Below, piece after piece: positions 1 to 9,499 of a stretch of DNA of 64,000 bases (within the stretch, counting starts at the first letter, position 1; each line of letters opens with the position of its first letter). The DNA is taken from assembly GCA_020186115.1 (NCBI GenBank), contig WSYJ01000115.1, positions 1 to 64,000 on the forward strand. Direction: 5' to 3'. Source of the DNA: Histomonas meleagridis. Lineage: Eukaryota; Parabasalia; Tritrichomonadida; Dientamoebidae. The notes beneath the pieces were generated by a model that saw nothing but the letters and a program-made list of their open reading frames with translations, was not told the DNA's origin and ran no database searches. The position numbers and the translations under genes were made by a program.

Positions 1-1755
1 TTCTGATATTATCTATATTATCACCTCCAAATGTAGTCATTAAAATTTCTTTGTCAATCTTATTTAATGCTTCTTTTATTGCCTCTTCTAAATAAGAGAT
101 GGAATTATTTCTTGTATCTGATTCTTGAAGTTTTTTTAGTTTGATAATTTTTTCCATATGCGATATTATTTTTAAATAATTGGTTTTCTTGAATATATTT
201 TCTTCTTAAATTTGTATTATGAATATTATCATTATTATCTTTCTTTTTATTGTTGCTTAAGCCTAACATATGATTTAATGGGATTTTGAGAGTTTTCCTA
301 ATAGTTTTTCTTAATATTAAATTAATTTTGCATAAACAACCTTGAAATATAATCCATTCTTCTTCTGTTTTTCTTTAGTTTTACATTTCTTAAGCAAAGG
401 TAAAATTTTGTTTTCAAAAACATTACTAATTTCTTTATAAATTTTATTTTTAATATTTTTATTAATTCTTGGTAATCTGATTATATGTGATTCTTGGAAT
501 TCATTCGCAAATATCCATTTTTTGCATTTATTAAGTAAAGTTTCTCTATCATTAATTGGTTGGTTCCTTGTGACTATCTTGTCTGCTGTTAATGAGTTAG
601 TGTTATTAATTTCACTTTTATTTGTATCATTATCTTGGTTGATTTCTAATACTTCTACGTTGTTAATATTTGCTTTTTTGACTCGTTTTTCTTGTTTTCT
701 ATTCTCCTGTTTCTTCCTTTTTATTACATCATCTTTATTTTTAAATTCAATTTCAATTTCACCTTTTGCTAATTTGTTTAAGTTTTCTTTAGTTTCTTCT
801 TCATTTCTTTTAATCTTTTCTTCAATCTCTTTAATTTCATCTTTATCAGGATAATTAAAAACAATTGATTTAAATTTAACTTGATGTATAGGGATCTTAA
901 TATTTTCTTTTCTTGAAATATTATGCGCATGACTATTATGTAAAATTATATTTTTATGTGTTTCTGCTAATGCTTTTTTACAAAAATCACAAATATATGC
1001 TTTCCTTTTTTCTTAATAATATATTTGCTGTTGGATTTATATCATATCTTTGAATATAGTTTAAAATTAAAGCCCACATCCATCCAAAATCTCTTTTATC
1101 TTCATTATAATTGGAGTGTCTTTTCACTATATGGTTATTAAATGTGTCTTCACAATCTGTAATATAATTACAATTATGTAAAGGACATGCATAAAGAGTT
1201 TTCCGATATATTGAAAGTTGTTTATTACCTTTATCAAATTGCATCCAATATGTTTTTTTCCTTAATATCGATCCTAAACAATCATAAATAATATTCCCAT
1301 TTCTTCTTTTTCCATTATGGGCTGAATTTTCATGCCTCTTTAAGTCGGTGACTGCATTGAAAGCTTGATAATCACATTTATGGCAAATAAATGGACCAAT
1401 ACCTGGGAATTTATCGAAAACTAACATTAGATTTATGATAGGTATTCTTGTTTCATCTGTTTTATTTAAGAATAGATCTTTATCAATTTTATAACTTCTC
1501 CATTTATCAATTGTTTGTTTTAACTCTAATGTTGTTTTAATATTTTTAAGGTTGAGATAAAGTTCTTCTGGCGTGTGTATAATGATTTCTTTATTCATAT
1601 TAACATTATTATTGTTGTTTGGTGGTGTATTCTCATTGGGTTCATTATTGCTTTCGATATTTTGATTTACTTGTTGTGATTCTTCTACTGTTTGTTTAAC
1701 ATCATCATCCTTGAAGTTAGTTACTTTGTTATTATTCGATGTTTTATTAGTTTCT

Positions 1756-2720
1756 TCATTTTTTGCTTTGAATGAAATTATAATTTCCACTTGGTACAAT
1801 AATATCAATATCTTTATAAATATAATTAATTTTTGGGATTGTAATGTTAATATTTGTTTGCGATTCATTAACTTTGATATTTGGAATAGTTATTGTTTTA
1901 TTTTCATCGATATAATTGAAGTTTGGTGTTTTAATATAAATATTTTCACTCGTAACATTAATTTCGGGTTTTGGAATATTAATTTTATTTTCTGAATAAC
2001 AAAAGTTTGGTATAGGGACATTAATATTTTCATTAACTTGATTTATTTTAAGATTTGGAATATCAATTGTTTCTTCAGCATGATTATATTTTTGGAATAA
2101 TAACATTCTTTACTTCATTTTGAACTTTAAAGTCTGGGATTGGGATATTAATATTAAGATCTTGTCTAAAATATTTTGGTATTGAGATATTTGTTTCATT
2201 TTCTGTAAGGTTAAATTTAGGTATAATAACATTTTTCTCTTCGTTCTGTACTTTATAATCTGGGATTGGGATATTAACATTAAGATCTTGTCTAAAAATA
2301 TTTTGGTAATGAAATATTTGTTTCGTTTTCTGTAATATTAAACTTAGGTATAGTAATATTTTTCTCTTCATTTTGTAAATTAAATTTAGGCATTGGAATA
2401 TTAATATCGAAATCTTGTTTGTGATATTTAGGCAATAAAATATTGTTAATTTCTTCATTTATATTAAATTTCGGAATCCTAATGTATTGATCTTCTTGTG
2501 TAAAAATTAATTTTGGGAATCGGTAAATTTTTTGATCTCTTCTATTATTTCTATTTTTGGTACTTGAATATTTTCTTCATATCTTTCAACATTAAATTCT
2601 GGGATTGTAATATCATTTTTCTTCTGTTGTTTTATTAAAATGTGGTATTATAACATCTTCTGGAAATATTTTAAAGTTTGGGATTCTAATGTTTATATCT
2701 TGTGAATTTAAATTGGGATT
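1756..2720 (-). repeat. Degenerate 14-residue IP-repeat array with a 126-bp higher-order unit
   Basis: Read on the minus strand, this stretch repeats a short motif of the form N-(I/V)-x-I-P about every 14 residues. Larger units recur about every 126 bp: the same 12-nt core starts near 2133, 2259 and 2386. One or more single-base indels separate the units, so the frame changes within the array. It belongs to the decayed protein described for 1-4037. A regular hydrophobic/Pro spacing suggests a beta-rich repeat fold, but no family is recognised. Confidence 0.6.
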
Positions 2721-3304
2721 AGGTCTGTTATTTGGGATTATCATTATCACCTATAATAATTCCTAATGTTGGGAATTTATTGTTTTTGGATAAAAGAAAT
2801 AGAAAACCATCAAGAAAACAACATTTTCTGAGCATATCACTATAATAAACATTTGAGTTTGCGTGATCCGTGAGATGTAAACCATATTCATCAGAATTAT
2901 TTAATTGTATTTTATTACAGAATGGACACTTAATATTAAAAATTATTCCTGGTTCCTCACTTTCTTCAATTTCATTATTATTAATGTTAAGTAAATTAAC
3001 TAAATAATTCTTCAACGCTTTCGTTTTGCCAAGTACAAAAAGGAAACCATGGACAAAATAATAATTCTTTTTTCATATTATTTCGTATTGCTATCGGTAA
3101 GTTGTAGTATGTGAATCTTATTTCATTCCTCATTAAATTTATTTCATTTCCTGTTAGTGTTCTTGGTCTAAGCATTATATCTTCTACTTCTGTATCTGTA
3201 CAAGTTTCTTCATCATCTGCATAGTATTCTTGCTCATTAACTATCTTCATATGGTATCTAGTGATACTTGGTACTAATTGTGGATGTGTTTGGTAACTTG
3301 GTGT

Positions 3305-3790
3305 TTGATCTGATCGAAATCTGATTTCGAGATTTTGTTCTTCATTTGGTCCCATATTCTCTGTGAAAGGTTCTGGACTGGTGTATGTCGATTCTGTGTT
3401 GCTTGCGGTGATTGTGACAAAGTAATTCTGCAAATGATATATCTTTTTATAACGGGCTGAAATTCCGAAGGAATGGAGGCCCCGCTGTGTGTGTGTCGGT
3501 GTGCTTCGTTGAACTTTCTTCTGCATCTAATCGAAATCTGATTTCGAAATTTCGTTCGTCTCTTGGGCTCAAACTTTCTCTGAATGGTTCTGGGCCAGTG
3601 TATATTGATTCTGTGTTGCTTGCGGTGTACTCTGTTGAACTTTCTTCTGTATCTGATCGAAATCTGATTTCGAAATTTCGTTCGTCTCTTGGGCTCAAAT
3701 TTTCTCTGAATGGCTCTGGACTGGTGTATGTCGATTCTGTGTTGCTTGTGATGTTCTCCGTCGAACTTTCTTCTGCATCTGATTCAGGAT
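3305..3790 (-). repeat. 126-bp (42-residue) Ser/Thr/Glu-rich coding repeats
   Basis: Three near-identical units encode SNTES(T/I)YT-(S/G)-PEPFRE...NFEIRFRSD. Two are exactly 126 bp apart (TCGA cores at 3531 and 3657). A third lies at 3314 after a shifted spacing. Each carries the perfect palindrome TCGAAATCTGATTTCGA. The array lies near the N-terminus of the decayed protein. Confidence 0.75.
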
Positions 3791-4036
3791 GGCCGGACTT
3801 AAAAAATGGGTTCTTCTTGATAAATTTAGCATTATTAAGCTCTATTTTTGGTCTTGATTTTCGTGTTGTGCATAGTTTCGAGCCTAAATGTTTATCTCGG
3901 AGAGATAATCTGATATGTTTCGAGATTCTCCGAAAATCATCGGAACTTATATGGTTCTGCTCCTCTCCGGGAGCTCTATCCAATGGTGCGCTTTTCCCCT
4001 CTCTAAGTTGCTCAGGTGAAAAAAATAAAAAATTCA

Positions 4037-4118
4037 TCCGCGCTGCTGGAATCGAACCGGCGACCCTTTGATGACTACTTTTCTACAGTCAAATGCTCTA
4101 CCACTGAGCTAAGAGCGG
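4037..4118 (-). tRNA. tRNA-Tyr (GTA anticodon) with a short intron; possibly degenerate
   Basis: On the minus strand a cloverleaf can be drawn. It has a 7-bp acceptor stem starting CCGCTCT, a D-arm GCTCAGTGGTAGAGC, an anticodon stem TTTGA/TCAAA enclosing CTGTA plus about 10 extra bases, and a T-loop TTCGATT. The anticodon is GTA. The extra bases sit just 3' of the anticodon, where eukaryotic tRNA-Tyr genes carry their intron. The gene is followed by T-runs that could terminate Pol III. Two imperfections are visible: a C-A mispair in the T-stem (GCCGG against CCAGC) and a mispair in the acceptor stem (3' side AGCGCGG where AGAGCGG would pair). It may therefore be a weakened or pseudo copy. Confidence 0.8.
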
Positions 4119-4494
4119 CGCTGTTCATTTTCAAGGTATAAATTAGTTAATATGATTTTTCCGTGAGGACATTTTATTTATTTTATATATCGTTTTTGTG
4201 CAGATTCAGCAAACATAAAAATCATTTTAATGCCAAACATAGTCAACGCTATTGATTTTTATAAGAATTGAAAAAAAATTATTCATAAATATGCAAAAAT
4301 AAAGGATAAAATTTTGACATTGGATATTTTTATAATTGCTTTTTAAAATAATCAGATTTTGTTCAAGCATAACCCTAAGAAATTATCCTCTGTTCAGATG
4401 GACACTTGGAATTGAAGAACAAAGACAACGTCACTTTTTCGGGTGAACTTCACAAAAAGCTTTTTAGGTTTTGAAAGAAATTTTGAATCGAAAA
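4119..4494. other. Intergenic region between tRNA-Tyr and MAF1
   Basis: AT-rich, no ORF of note. It should hold the upstream region of the minus-strand tRNA and the promoter of the plus-strand MAF1 gene. Initiator-like TCAC sequences occur at about 4431 and 4450; no AACGG element was found. Confidence 0.5.
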
Positions 4495-5127
4495 ATGGCA
4501 AACGCACAAATGACTTACGTTAACAGCCAAATGCTATTTCAAGTCAATCAAGAACTCCTCAGCCTGAGCTCATTTACCCCAAGGGTTCATGGGAAAGTGG
4601 AGTGCTTCTCATTTAAGAAAAATCAAAATAATTTCTATAAACAAATGTTCGGAGAACAATTTAGTGGAAGTCCTAATCTTTCTTACTTCGAAGGTGGCTC
4701 TCTCACTGCCACGCAGGTTCATTTTTCGATTATATTAGCTTCTTTTTCTTCTGCATTTCCTGATTTAGATTTTTCGACCGTTTGTCCATGGAACTTTAAA
4801 CTTGTCCCTTCAGCAGAAAAAGCGCAGTGTGACATTAATTGGGCTTTTCAAACAGAACTATCGAATTGTGAAAATTTTGTGGGACATCTTTGGATGGCTC
4901 TTGAAAAAGAAATTTCGCCAGCAAACTGCTACATATACTCGTACGAACCTGACCGTCCGGACGCTTTCTCTGAGAGTGGTGTATCATTCAATATGACATA
5001 TTTCTTTTTAAACGAAAAACTTGGACGTGTTGTATTGATCCACCTCCGGGAGGGTGCAAATGAGTTTAGTTCTGGTTCTGACGATGAGCAAGATTTTGAT
5101 GAAATTTATGGATACGATGTTTTCTAA
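4495..5127 (+). CDS. MAF1: MAF1 homologue, repressor of RNA polymerase III
   Basis: A 210-residue protein from the first in-frame ATG at 4495. MAF1 family signatures are in order: the early HGKVECFSFKK strand (about 32-42), DFST (92-95), IYSYEPD (147-153), the hydrophobic YFFLNEKLGRVV strand (169-180), and a strongly acidic C-terminal tail (about 197-206). Known family role: MAF1 binds Pol III under stress or nutrient limitation and blocks tRNA and 5S transcription. The variable phospho-regulated loop of animal and yeast MAF1 is shortened, which is common in protist homologues. The stop codon forms TAAA, the arrangement that serves as polyadenylation signal in trichomonads. The gene lies next to a tRNA gene, probably by chance. 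Confidence 0.88.
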   Translation: MANAQMTYVNSQMLFQVNQELLSLSSFTPRVHGKVECFSFKKNQNNFYKQMFGEQFSGSPNLSYFEGGSLTATQVHFSIILASFSSAFPDLDFSTVCPWNFKLVPSAEKAQCDINWAFQTELSNCENFVGHLWMALEKEISPANCYIYSYEPDRPDAFSESGVSFNMTYFFLNEKLGRVVLIHLREGANEFSSGSDDEQDFDEIYGYDVF

Positions 5128-5878
5128 AATTTTCTTTCATCCTTTGTTTTGTGTCCCTCTTCGTGGCGTGTTGAGAATGAGTAATCAATAAAGGAATCTC
5201 TTTTTATTATGTTGAGAGAACTTTGATTCATTATAACTTCTTTGTTATGGTCAATGCTCTTTTTGTGGCACGTGTTTATTTTCTCCTATGATCATTCAAT
5301 ATTTGTGTTTGGAACATTGGCCACATTGGTCTTGGTAAATAACGGTCGTCAAATGATACAAATGGAAAATAAAAAACTTGAAAATTGTTTGTTTTAAAAC
5401 AGTTAAAATGTTAACATTTTAATAATTAATTTTTTGGTATAACTATTTACTTTGCTCGAAGGAGATAAAGAAATTTAGGTTGATCTATAAAATTTAATGT
5501 TCATCTTATCGAATTCCAATACCATTATTTTATTTTTTTCTCTGAGTAAAATATTTTCAATTGTTGTATTGACATGAATTTATTGATTTTGTTATGATAA
5601 ATCATATGTGTTTATGGTGTTTTTAAGAAAGGTGAAAAAAGCTTTGTGAGACCTAATGAACTTTTTGAATGATTTTGGCAGAAGATTTTAATTCAATGCA
5701 ATTTCAAACATAAATAAACTGTCCAAAACTTTGTTTGTCCAACCGAACAAACAAAATTAAATGATAAAATTTTAAATCAATTGAATATCTGGCCGCTTGA
5801 CATTCATTATTGAAATAACCAAAATTTTGGCATTCAATTTCGTAACGGAAAATAATTGAGTTTTTTAACTTCATTATT
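5128..5878. other. AT-rich intergenic region
   Basis: No convincing ORF or RNA gene. The last 40 bases contain the TAACGG element and a TTCATTATT initiator-like sequence directly before the Pelota-like gene. Confidence 0.5.
5843..5848 (+). promoter_or_regulatory. TAACGG Myb-type core promoter element
   Basis: TAACGG lies 31 nt upstream of the ATG at 5879, with TTCATT just before the ATG as a possible initiator. The hexamer fits the general Myb site (YAACKG) and recurs before many genes in this window. Confidence 0.5.
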
Positions 5879-6598
5879 ATGTTTGCAGAATATCAAAACA
5901 TTGAAGAAGAGAAACAAGGAGAGATTAACATCACCATAACTAAAGATGATGATTATGATTTATTACTACCTTTACTTAAAGAAGGAGATTACATTTCAAG
6001 TAAAATTCGATGGAAACAATATGATCCAAAGAAACCTAAAATTAAAAAATTTATTTTTGTTGAAATCACAATAAAAGTAACAAAAATAACATATAATTCT
6101 GATCCTGGTATGAAATCATTTTGTGTTGATGGAATTGTCAAATCATCAGAATTTCCAAACCAAGTTAAAATCGGAAGTAAACAAACTATATTTATTACAG
6201 ATGGATTAAATTTCGATTTAAAGAAGACAAAATGGACAAAAGAACAAATCGAACATCTCCAAAATACAATTAAGGGAAACCTTCCAGAAAATGAAATTTG
6301 TACCAATAAACAACAAAAAGAAAATGCAGAAGAAGAATATCATAAAACTTCAAATAAGAATATTGATATGATTTGTTATGGACTTAAACAAGCACTTGAA
6401 GCTGCTGATAATGGAACACTTTCCAAATTACTTATCACAGAAGAATCGCTTAAAAAACAAACTACAGAAAGGAAAAAGGATTTAAATGGAAAATATAGAG
6501 GTGCAAATATCATTGTATTTCAAAAAGATGATAAGTTTTGGGCAGAACTAACTAGTATTGGAGGTGCTGTAGGAATTTATAGATTTCAAGTTGAGTAG
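5879..6598 (+). CDS. Pelota/Dom34-like protein lacking the central domain
   Basis: 239 residues. Residues about 14-130 match the Pelota N-terminal domain: a GEINITI start, LLKEGDYI (about 33-40), VEITIKVTKI (about 61-70) and IGSKQTI (about 98-104). Residues about 160-239 match the eRF1_3/Pelota C-terminal domain: YGLKQALEAADNGTLSKLLITEE (quoted here as YGLKQALEA ... LLITEE) and a final LTSIGGAVGIYRF strand. Pelota is normally about 370-385 residues; the roughly 130-residue central eRF1_2-type domain is replaced here by a short charged linker (about 133-160). Known family role: Pelota with Hbs1 splits stalled ribosomes, and the C-terminal domain contacts ABCE1. What a two-domain form does is unknown; it may act as a competitor or a specialised rescue factor. 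The frame is intact, so it does not look like a simple pseudogene. Confidence 0.78.
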   Translation: MFAEYQNIEEEKQGEINITITKDDDYDLLLPLLKEGDYISSKIRWKQYDPKKPKIKKFIFVEITIKVTKITYNSDPGMKSFCVDGIVKSSEFPNQVKIGSKQTIFITDGLNFDLKKTKWTKEQIEHLQNTIKGNLPENEICTNKQQKENAEEEYHKTSNKNIDMICYGLKQALEAADNGTLSKLLITEESLKKQTTERKKDLNGKYRGANIIVFQKDDKFWAELTSIGGAVGIYRFQVE

Positions 6599-7200
6599 TA
6601 CAAAATTTCTAAGAAAAATTTATTGTGATTAAAAGGAACGTGGAAAAATTATTTTTTTTTTATTGTTGTGAATTAATATCGAATGTAATAGAGAATATAC
6701 TTATTGAAAGAATGCTTTATGTTTTATAATTTTATCTTCATTTTTAAAAGTAACAACATATTTAATAATAAATTATTAATCAAATAAATAATTATTTCTA
6801 TTTCTTCTATTTTTTGAATTACTTAGAAAATTTTAAATATGATTCTGTGTATTCAATGAATAATACAATATATCAAATTACTTATGGTAAGACAAAATAA
6901 TTATGGAAAATTTGAATCACATAACTTACAATTAGATTCATTGATTCAGTAAGGTTTTCTTCAGTTACACATCAAAATGCATTTTGTAAATCCTTAATAT
7001 TAAATCCATTACTTTTAAAGTTTATGTTTTTTCTCATTAAATCACTGTTTTTAGCATCACGGTTCTGTGCATTATTTAACATCAAATACAAAAAACTCTT
7101 TTGTTGTTATGTGGGCAAAAAGGGAATTTTCATTTTTTGGTCGAAACTATTAACAGTTTGCTTATTATACAATACTTTAAAATTTATGGGTGTTTAGTGA
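6599..7200. other. AT-rich intergenic region
   Basis: No credible gene was seen. The right edge grades into the ankyrin cassette array. Confidence 0.5.
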
Positions 7201-7211
7201 CAAATCTCATT

Positions 7212-8070
7212 ATCTTTTCTTTTTTGTTCAAGAATTAATTTAACTATTTCAGTATGACCACATTCAGATGCTAACATAAGTGCTGTAGTAAATAATTTAA
7301 ATAATTTTCAAATATTACTTTAAAATATTATATTATTATAATAAATTATAACAAAACCAAATAAATATCCTTAGCATTAATATCAATTCCTTCTTGTCCA
7401 AGAAGTAATTTTACTATTTCTGTGTGACCAAATGCAGATGCATACATAAATGCTGTAGTAAATAATTTGAATAATTTTCAAATATTATTTCAAAATATCA
7501 AATTATTGAAATAAATTTTAAATAAACCAAATAAATATCTTTATCATTAATATCAATTCCTTCTTGTCCAAGAAGTAATTTTACTATTTCTGTGTGACCA
7601 AATGCAGATGCATACATAAATGCTGTAGTAAATAATTTAAATAATTTCCAAATATTATTTCAAAATATCAAATTATTGAAATAAATTTTAAATAAGCCAA
7701 ATAAATATCTTTATCATTAATATCAATTCCTTTTTGTTCAAAAAGTAATTTAACTATTTCTTTATGCCCTAATCCAGATGCATTCATTAATGGTGTTTTA
7801 AATAATTTAAATAATTTCCAAACATCATTTTGAAATATCAAATTATTGAAATAAATTTTAAATAAAGCAAATAAATATCTTTAGCATTAATATCAATTCC
7901 TTTTTGTTCAAGAAGTAATTTAAATATCTCTGTGTAACCTTTTTCAGATGCTTCAATAAGTGCTGTTTTAAATAATTTAAATAATTTCCATATATCATTT
8001 TAAAATATCAAATTATTGAAATAAATTTTAATTAAAGCAAACAAATATCTTTAGCATTAATATCAATTCC
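7212..8070 (-). repeat. 170-bp tandem array of ankyrin units with AT-rich spacers
   Basis: The same 10-mer (tatcaattcc on the plus strand, encoding GIDI on the minus strand) occurs at 7381, 7551, 7721, 7891 and 8061, a period of exactly 170 bp. Each unit has the second part of one ankyrin repeat (TALxxAS...EIVKLLLEQ), the start of the next (GIDINAKDI), then about 71 bp of AT-rich spacer that contains stops. 170 minus 71 is 99, exactly one 33-residue ankyrin repeat. The spacer shifts the frame by two bases per unit, so the array cannot be read through. Confidence 0.85.
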
Positions 8071-9255
8071 TTCTTGTTTTAAAACGTATTTAACAAGTTC
8101 AATATTTCCTGATTCTGCTGAAAATACCAATAAATTGTGTGGAATTGAATGCTCTTTAAGAAAACATTCAACTAAAAAAATATTTCCAATAATTGCTGTT
8201 TCATTAATAATATCATCATTAATTTTCATTTCTTCTTTAAGTAAAAATGAAAATATTTCATAATTATGATATAAGACACATTTCTTTCCTAATTCTTCTA
8301 AATTATTAATTTCTTTTAATTTATTTTCATAAAGATATTTAAAGATATCATTTCGATGAAATTCTATTGCTGCTTCATATGCATTTTTAAATGATGAATG
8401 GTTTTGTTCACATAAATGAATGATTTCAAGATTTCCACCTGCAATTGCATATTTACCTGAATTATCTATTTTAGAACCATTCATAAGTAAATATTTAAAA
8501 CATTTAGCAGCAGAAAAAAATGCTGCATAATCAATTAATGAGACATTTTCTTGATTAATGAATGAACATCTTTCATAAAGTGATGGTTCAATAGTTTGAT
8601 TAAAATTAAAATCATCTTGTGATGACATTTCTTGAAGCTTTGCTATTTCATCGTTTCGAATTATTTTTGCAATTTTATTTGGATTAATTCCTTCTCTAAT
8701 TAATCTCTTATGAACTTCCCAATCATTCTTTGAAAGTTCTTCATAATTAACAAGGATTTGTTTACTATGTGAAAAACTTTTAATTTTTTCATACGATAGA
8801 TGAAGACAGTGTACAAAATATAAATTCGTTTCGTTTTGGATGACTTTTGATTGAATAAAGTTATGTTCAATCAATGAATTAAGAATATAATTTGATTCTT
8901 CAGTGCGCTTATTAAGAAGAAAAATTGCAAATTCTTTAAAAATTTTGGTTTTGATATTCTTTTTCTCTTGTATGATTTTAATTTCATTCATAAAATTTAA
9001 ATATATATAAATCAAAGTTAAATATTTTAGTATCTGATATGACAAAAGCAGTGTAAATTATTTGAGAAATAATGAAATTTAAAGATAATGAATGATTATG
9101 CTTAAATATTTTATATATTGTTTTTGCTGATAAAATTAGACTTTCTTCATTTAAATCAAAAATGATTTGCTTAATTGATAAGAATGTATCCCATTCATTT
9201 TGACTTGTTTTACTTTCTTGCACAACCAAAAATGCAAAAGTGACATTAACCACAT
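7212..9255 (-). pseudogene. DUF3447-type ankyrin-repeat protein, frameshifted
   Basis: The N-terminal part (about 9253-8984) and the main part (9045-8032) are in different frames that overlap near 9000-9045. The main part has the trichomonad ankyrin-family signature blocks NDWEVHKRLIREG, FNQTIEPSLYE, NVSLIDYAAFF, GKYAIAGGNLEIIHLCEQN and AIEFHRNDI, followed by two ankyrin repeats ending in INAKDI. Translation then stops in the first spacer of the 170-bp array, so further ankyrin units downstream are out of frame. Family function is unknown; such proteins are expanded in trichomonads. It has one frameshift near the N-terminus plus the spacer-interrupted tail. A close relative lies at 33960-35860 and a shorter one at 18437-19326. 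Confidence 0.8.
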
Positions 9256-9499
9256 TTTTTATTTAACAATTTATCAAAAATAAAAAATTTATGAATATGC
9301 TTTTTTTCTAGTAAACAATATCTTTAATTTTTAATTAGGAAATTTCTTTGCTTTAATTGAATTTTCCGATAATAATTATATATTAAGGTTGTTAGAGCTG
9401 ATTAATGCAAAGTGTTTGTACAATAGGTTAAAAGTGACATTAAGTGCTTTTTTCGCCGCCGTTTTTCCGTAACGTTCACCAAAATTCTACTGCAGTCAC

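Larger units (their letters stand above)
1..4037 (-). pseudogene. Decayed zinc-finger/repeat protein, possibly the 5' part of a non-LTR retroelement ORF
   Basis: Open stretches in alternating minus-strand frames overlap at about 3450-3525, 2996-3015, 2084-2106 and 1756-1868, which indicates one long ancestral ORF broken by several frameshifts. Reading order: a basic N-terminus; Ser/Thr/Glu-rich 42-residue repeats; a Cys-rich stretch (CPWFPFC); a C2H2-like motif (CPFC...HLTDH); a long run of IP-rich repeats; then further C2H2-like motifs (CHKCDY...H, CPLHNC...HIVKRH, CDFC...HNSHAH). Between 960 and 1 comes a Lys/Glu-rich linker and a block starting EEWIIFQG, which resembles the segment before the reverse transcriptase in R2/NeSL-clade elements. 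No reverse transcriptase is visible because the window ends. The retroelement reading is inference; a decayed zinc-finger family protein is the alternative. Confidence 0.5.

Noticed and set aside
522-854. Plus-strand frame rich in Ser/Leu/Phe
   Set aside because: Antisense to the Lys/Glu-rich linker of the decayed protein; composition fits a shadow frame.
3487-4071. Plus-strand open frame of 194 codons ending in AAGIEPATL
   Set aside because: Its end is a translation of the antisense strand of the tRNA gene, a well-known artefact, and the rest is antisense to the 126-bp repeats.
7212-8070. Spacers as ordinary spliceosomal introns
   Set aside because: No GT start, AG missing in at least one unit, and no ACTAACACACAG-type branch and 3' site; kept only as an open non-canonical possibility.
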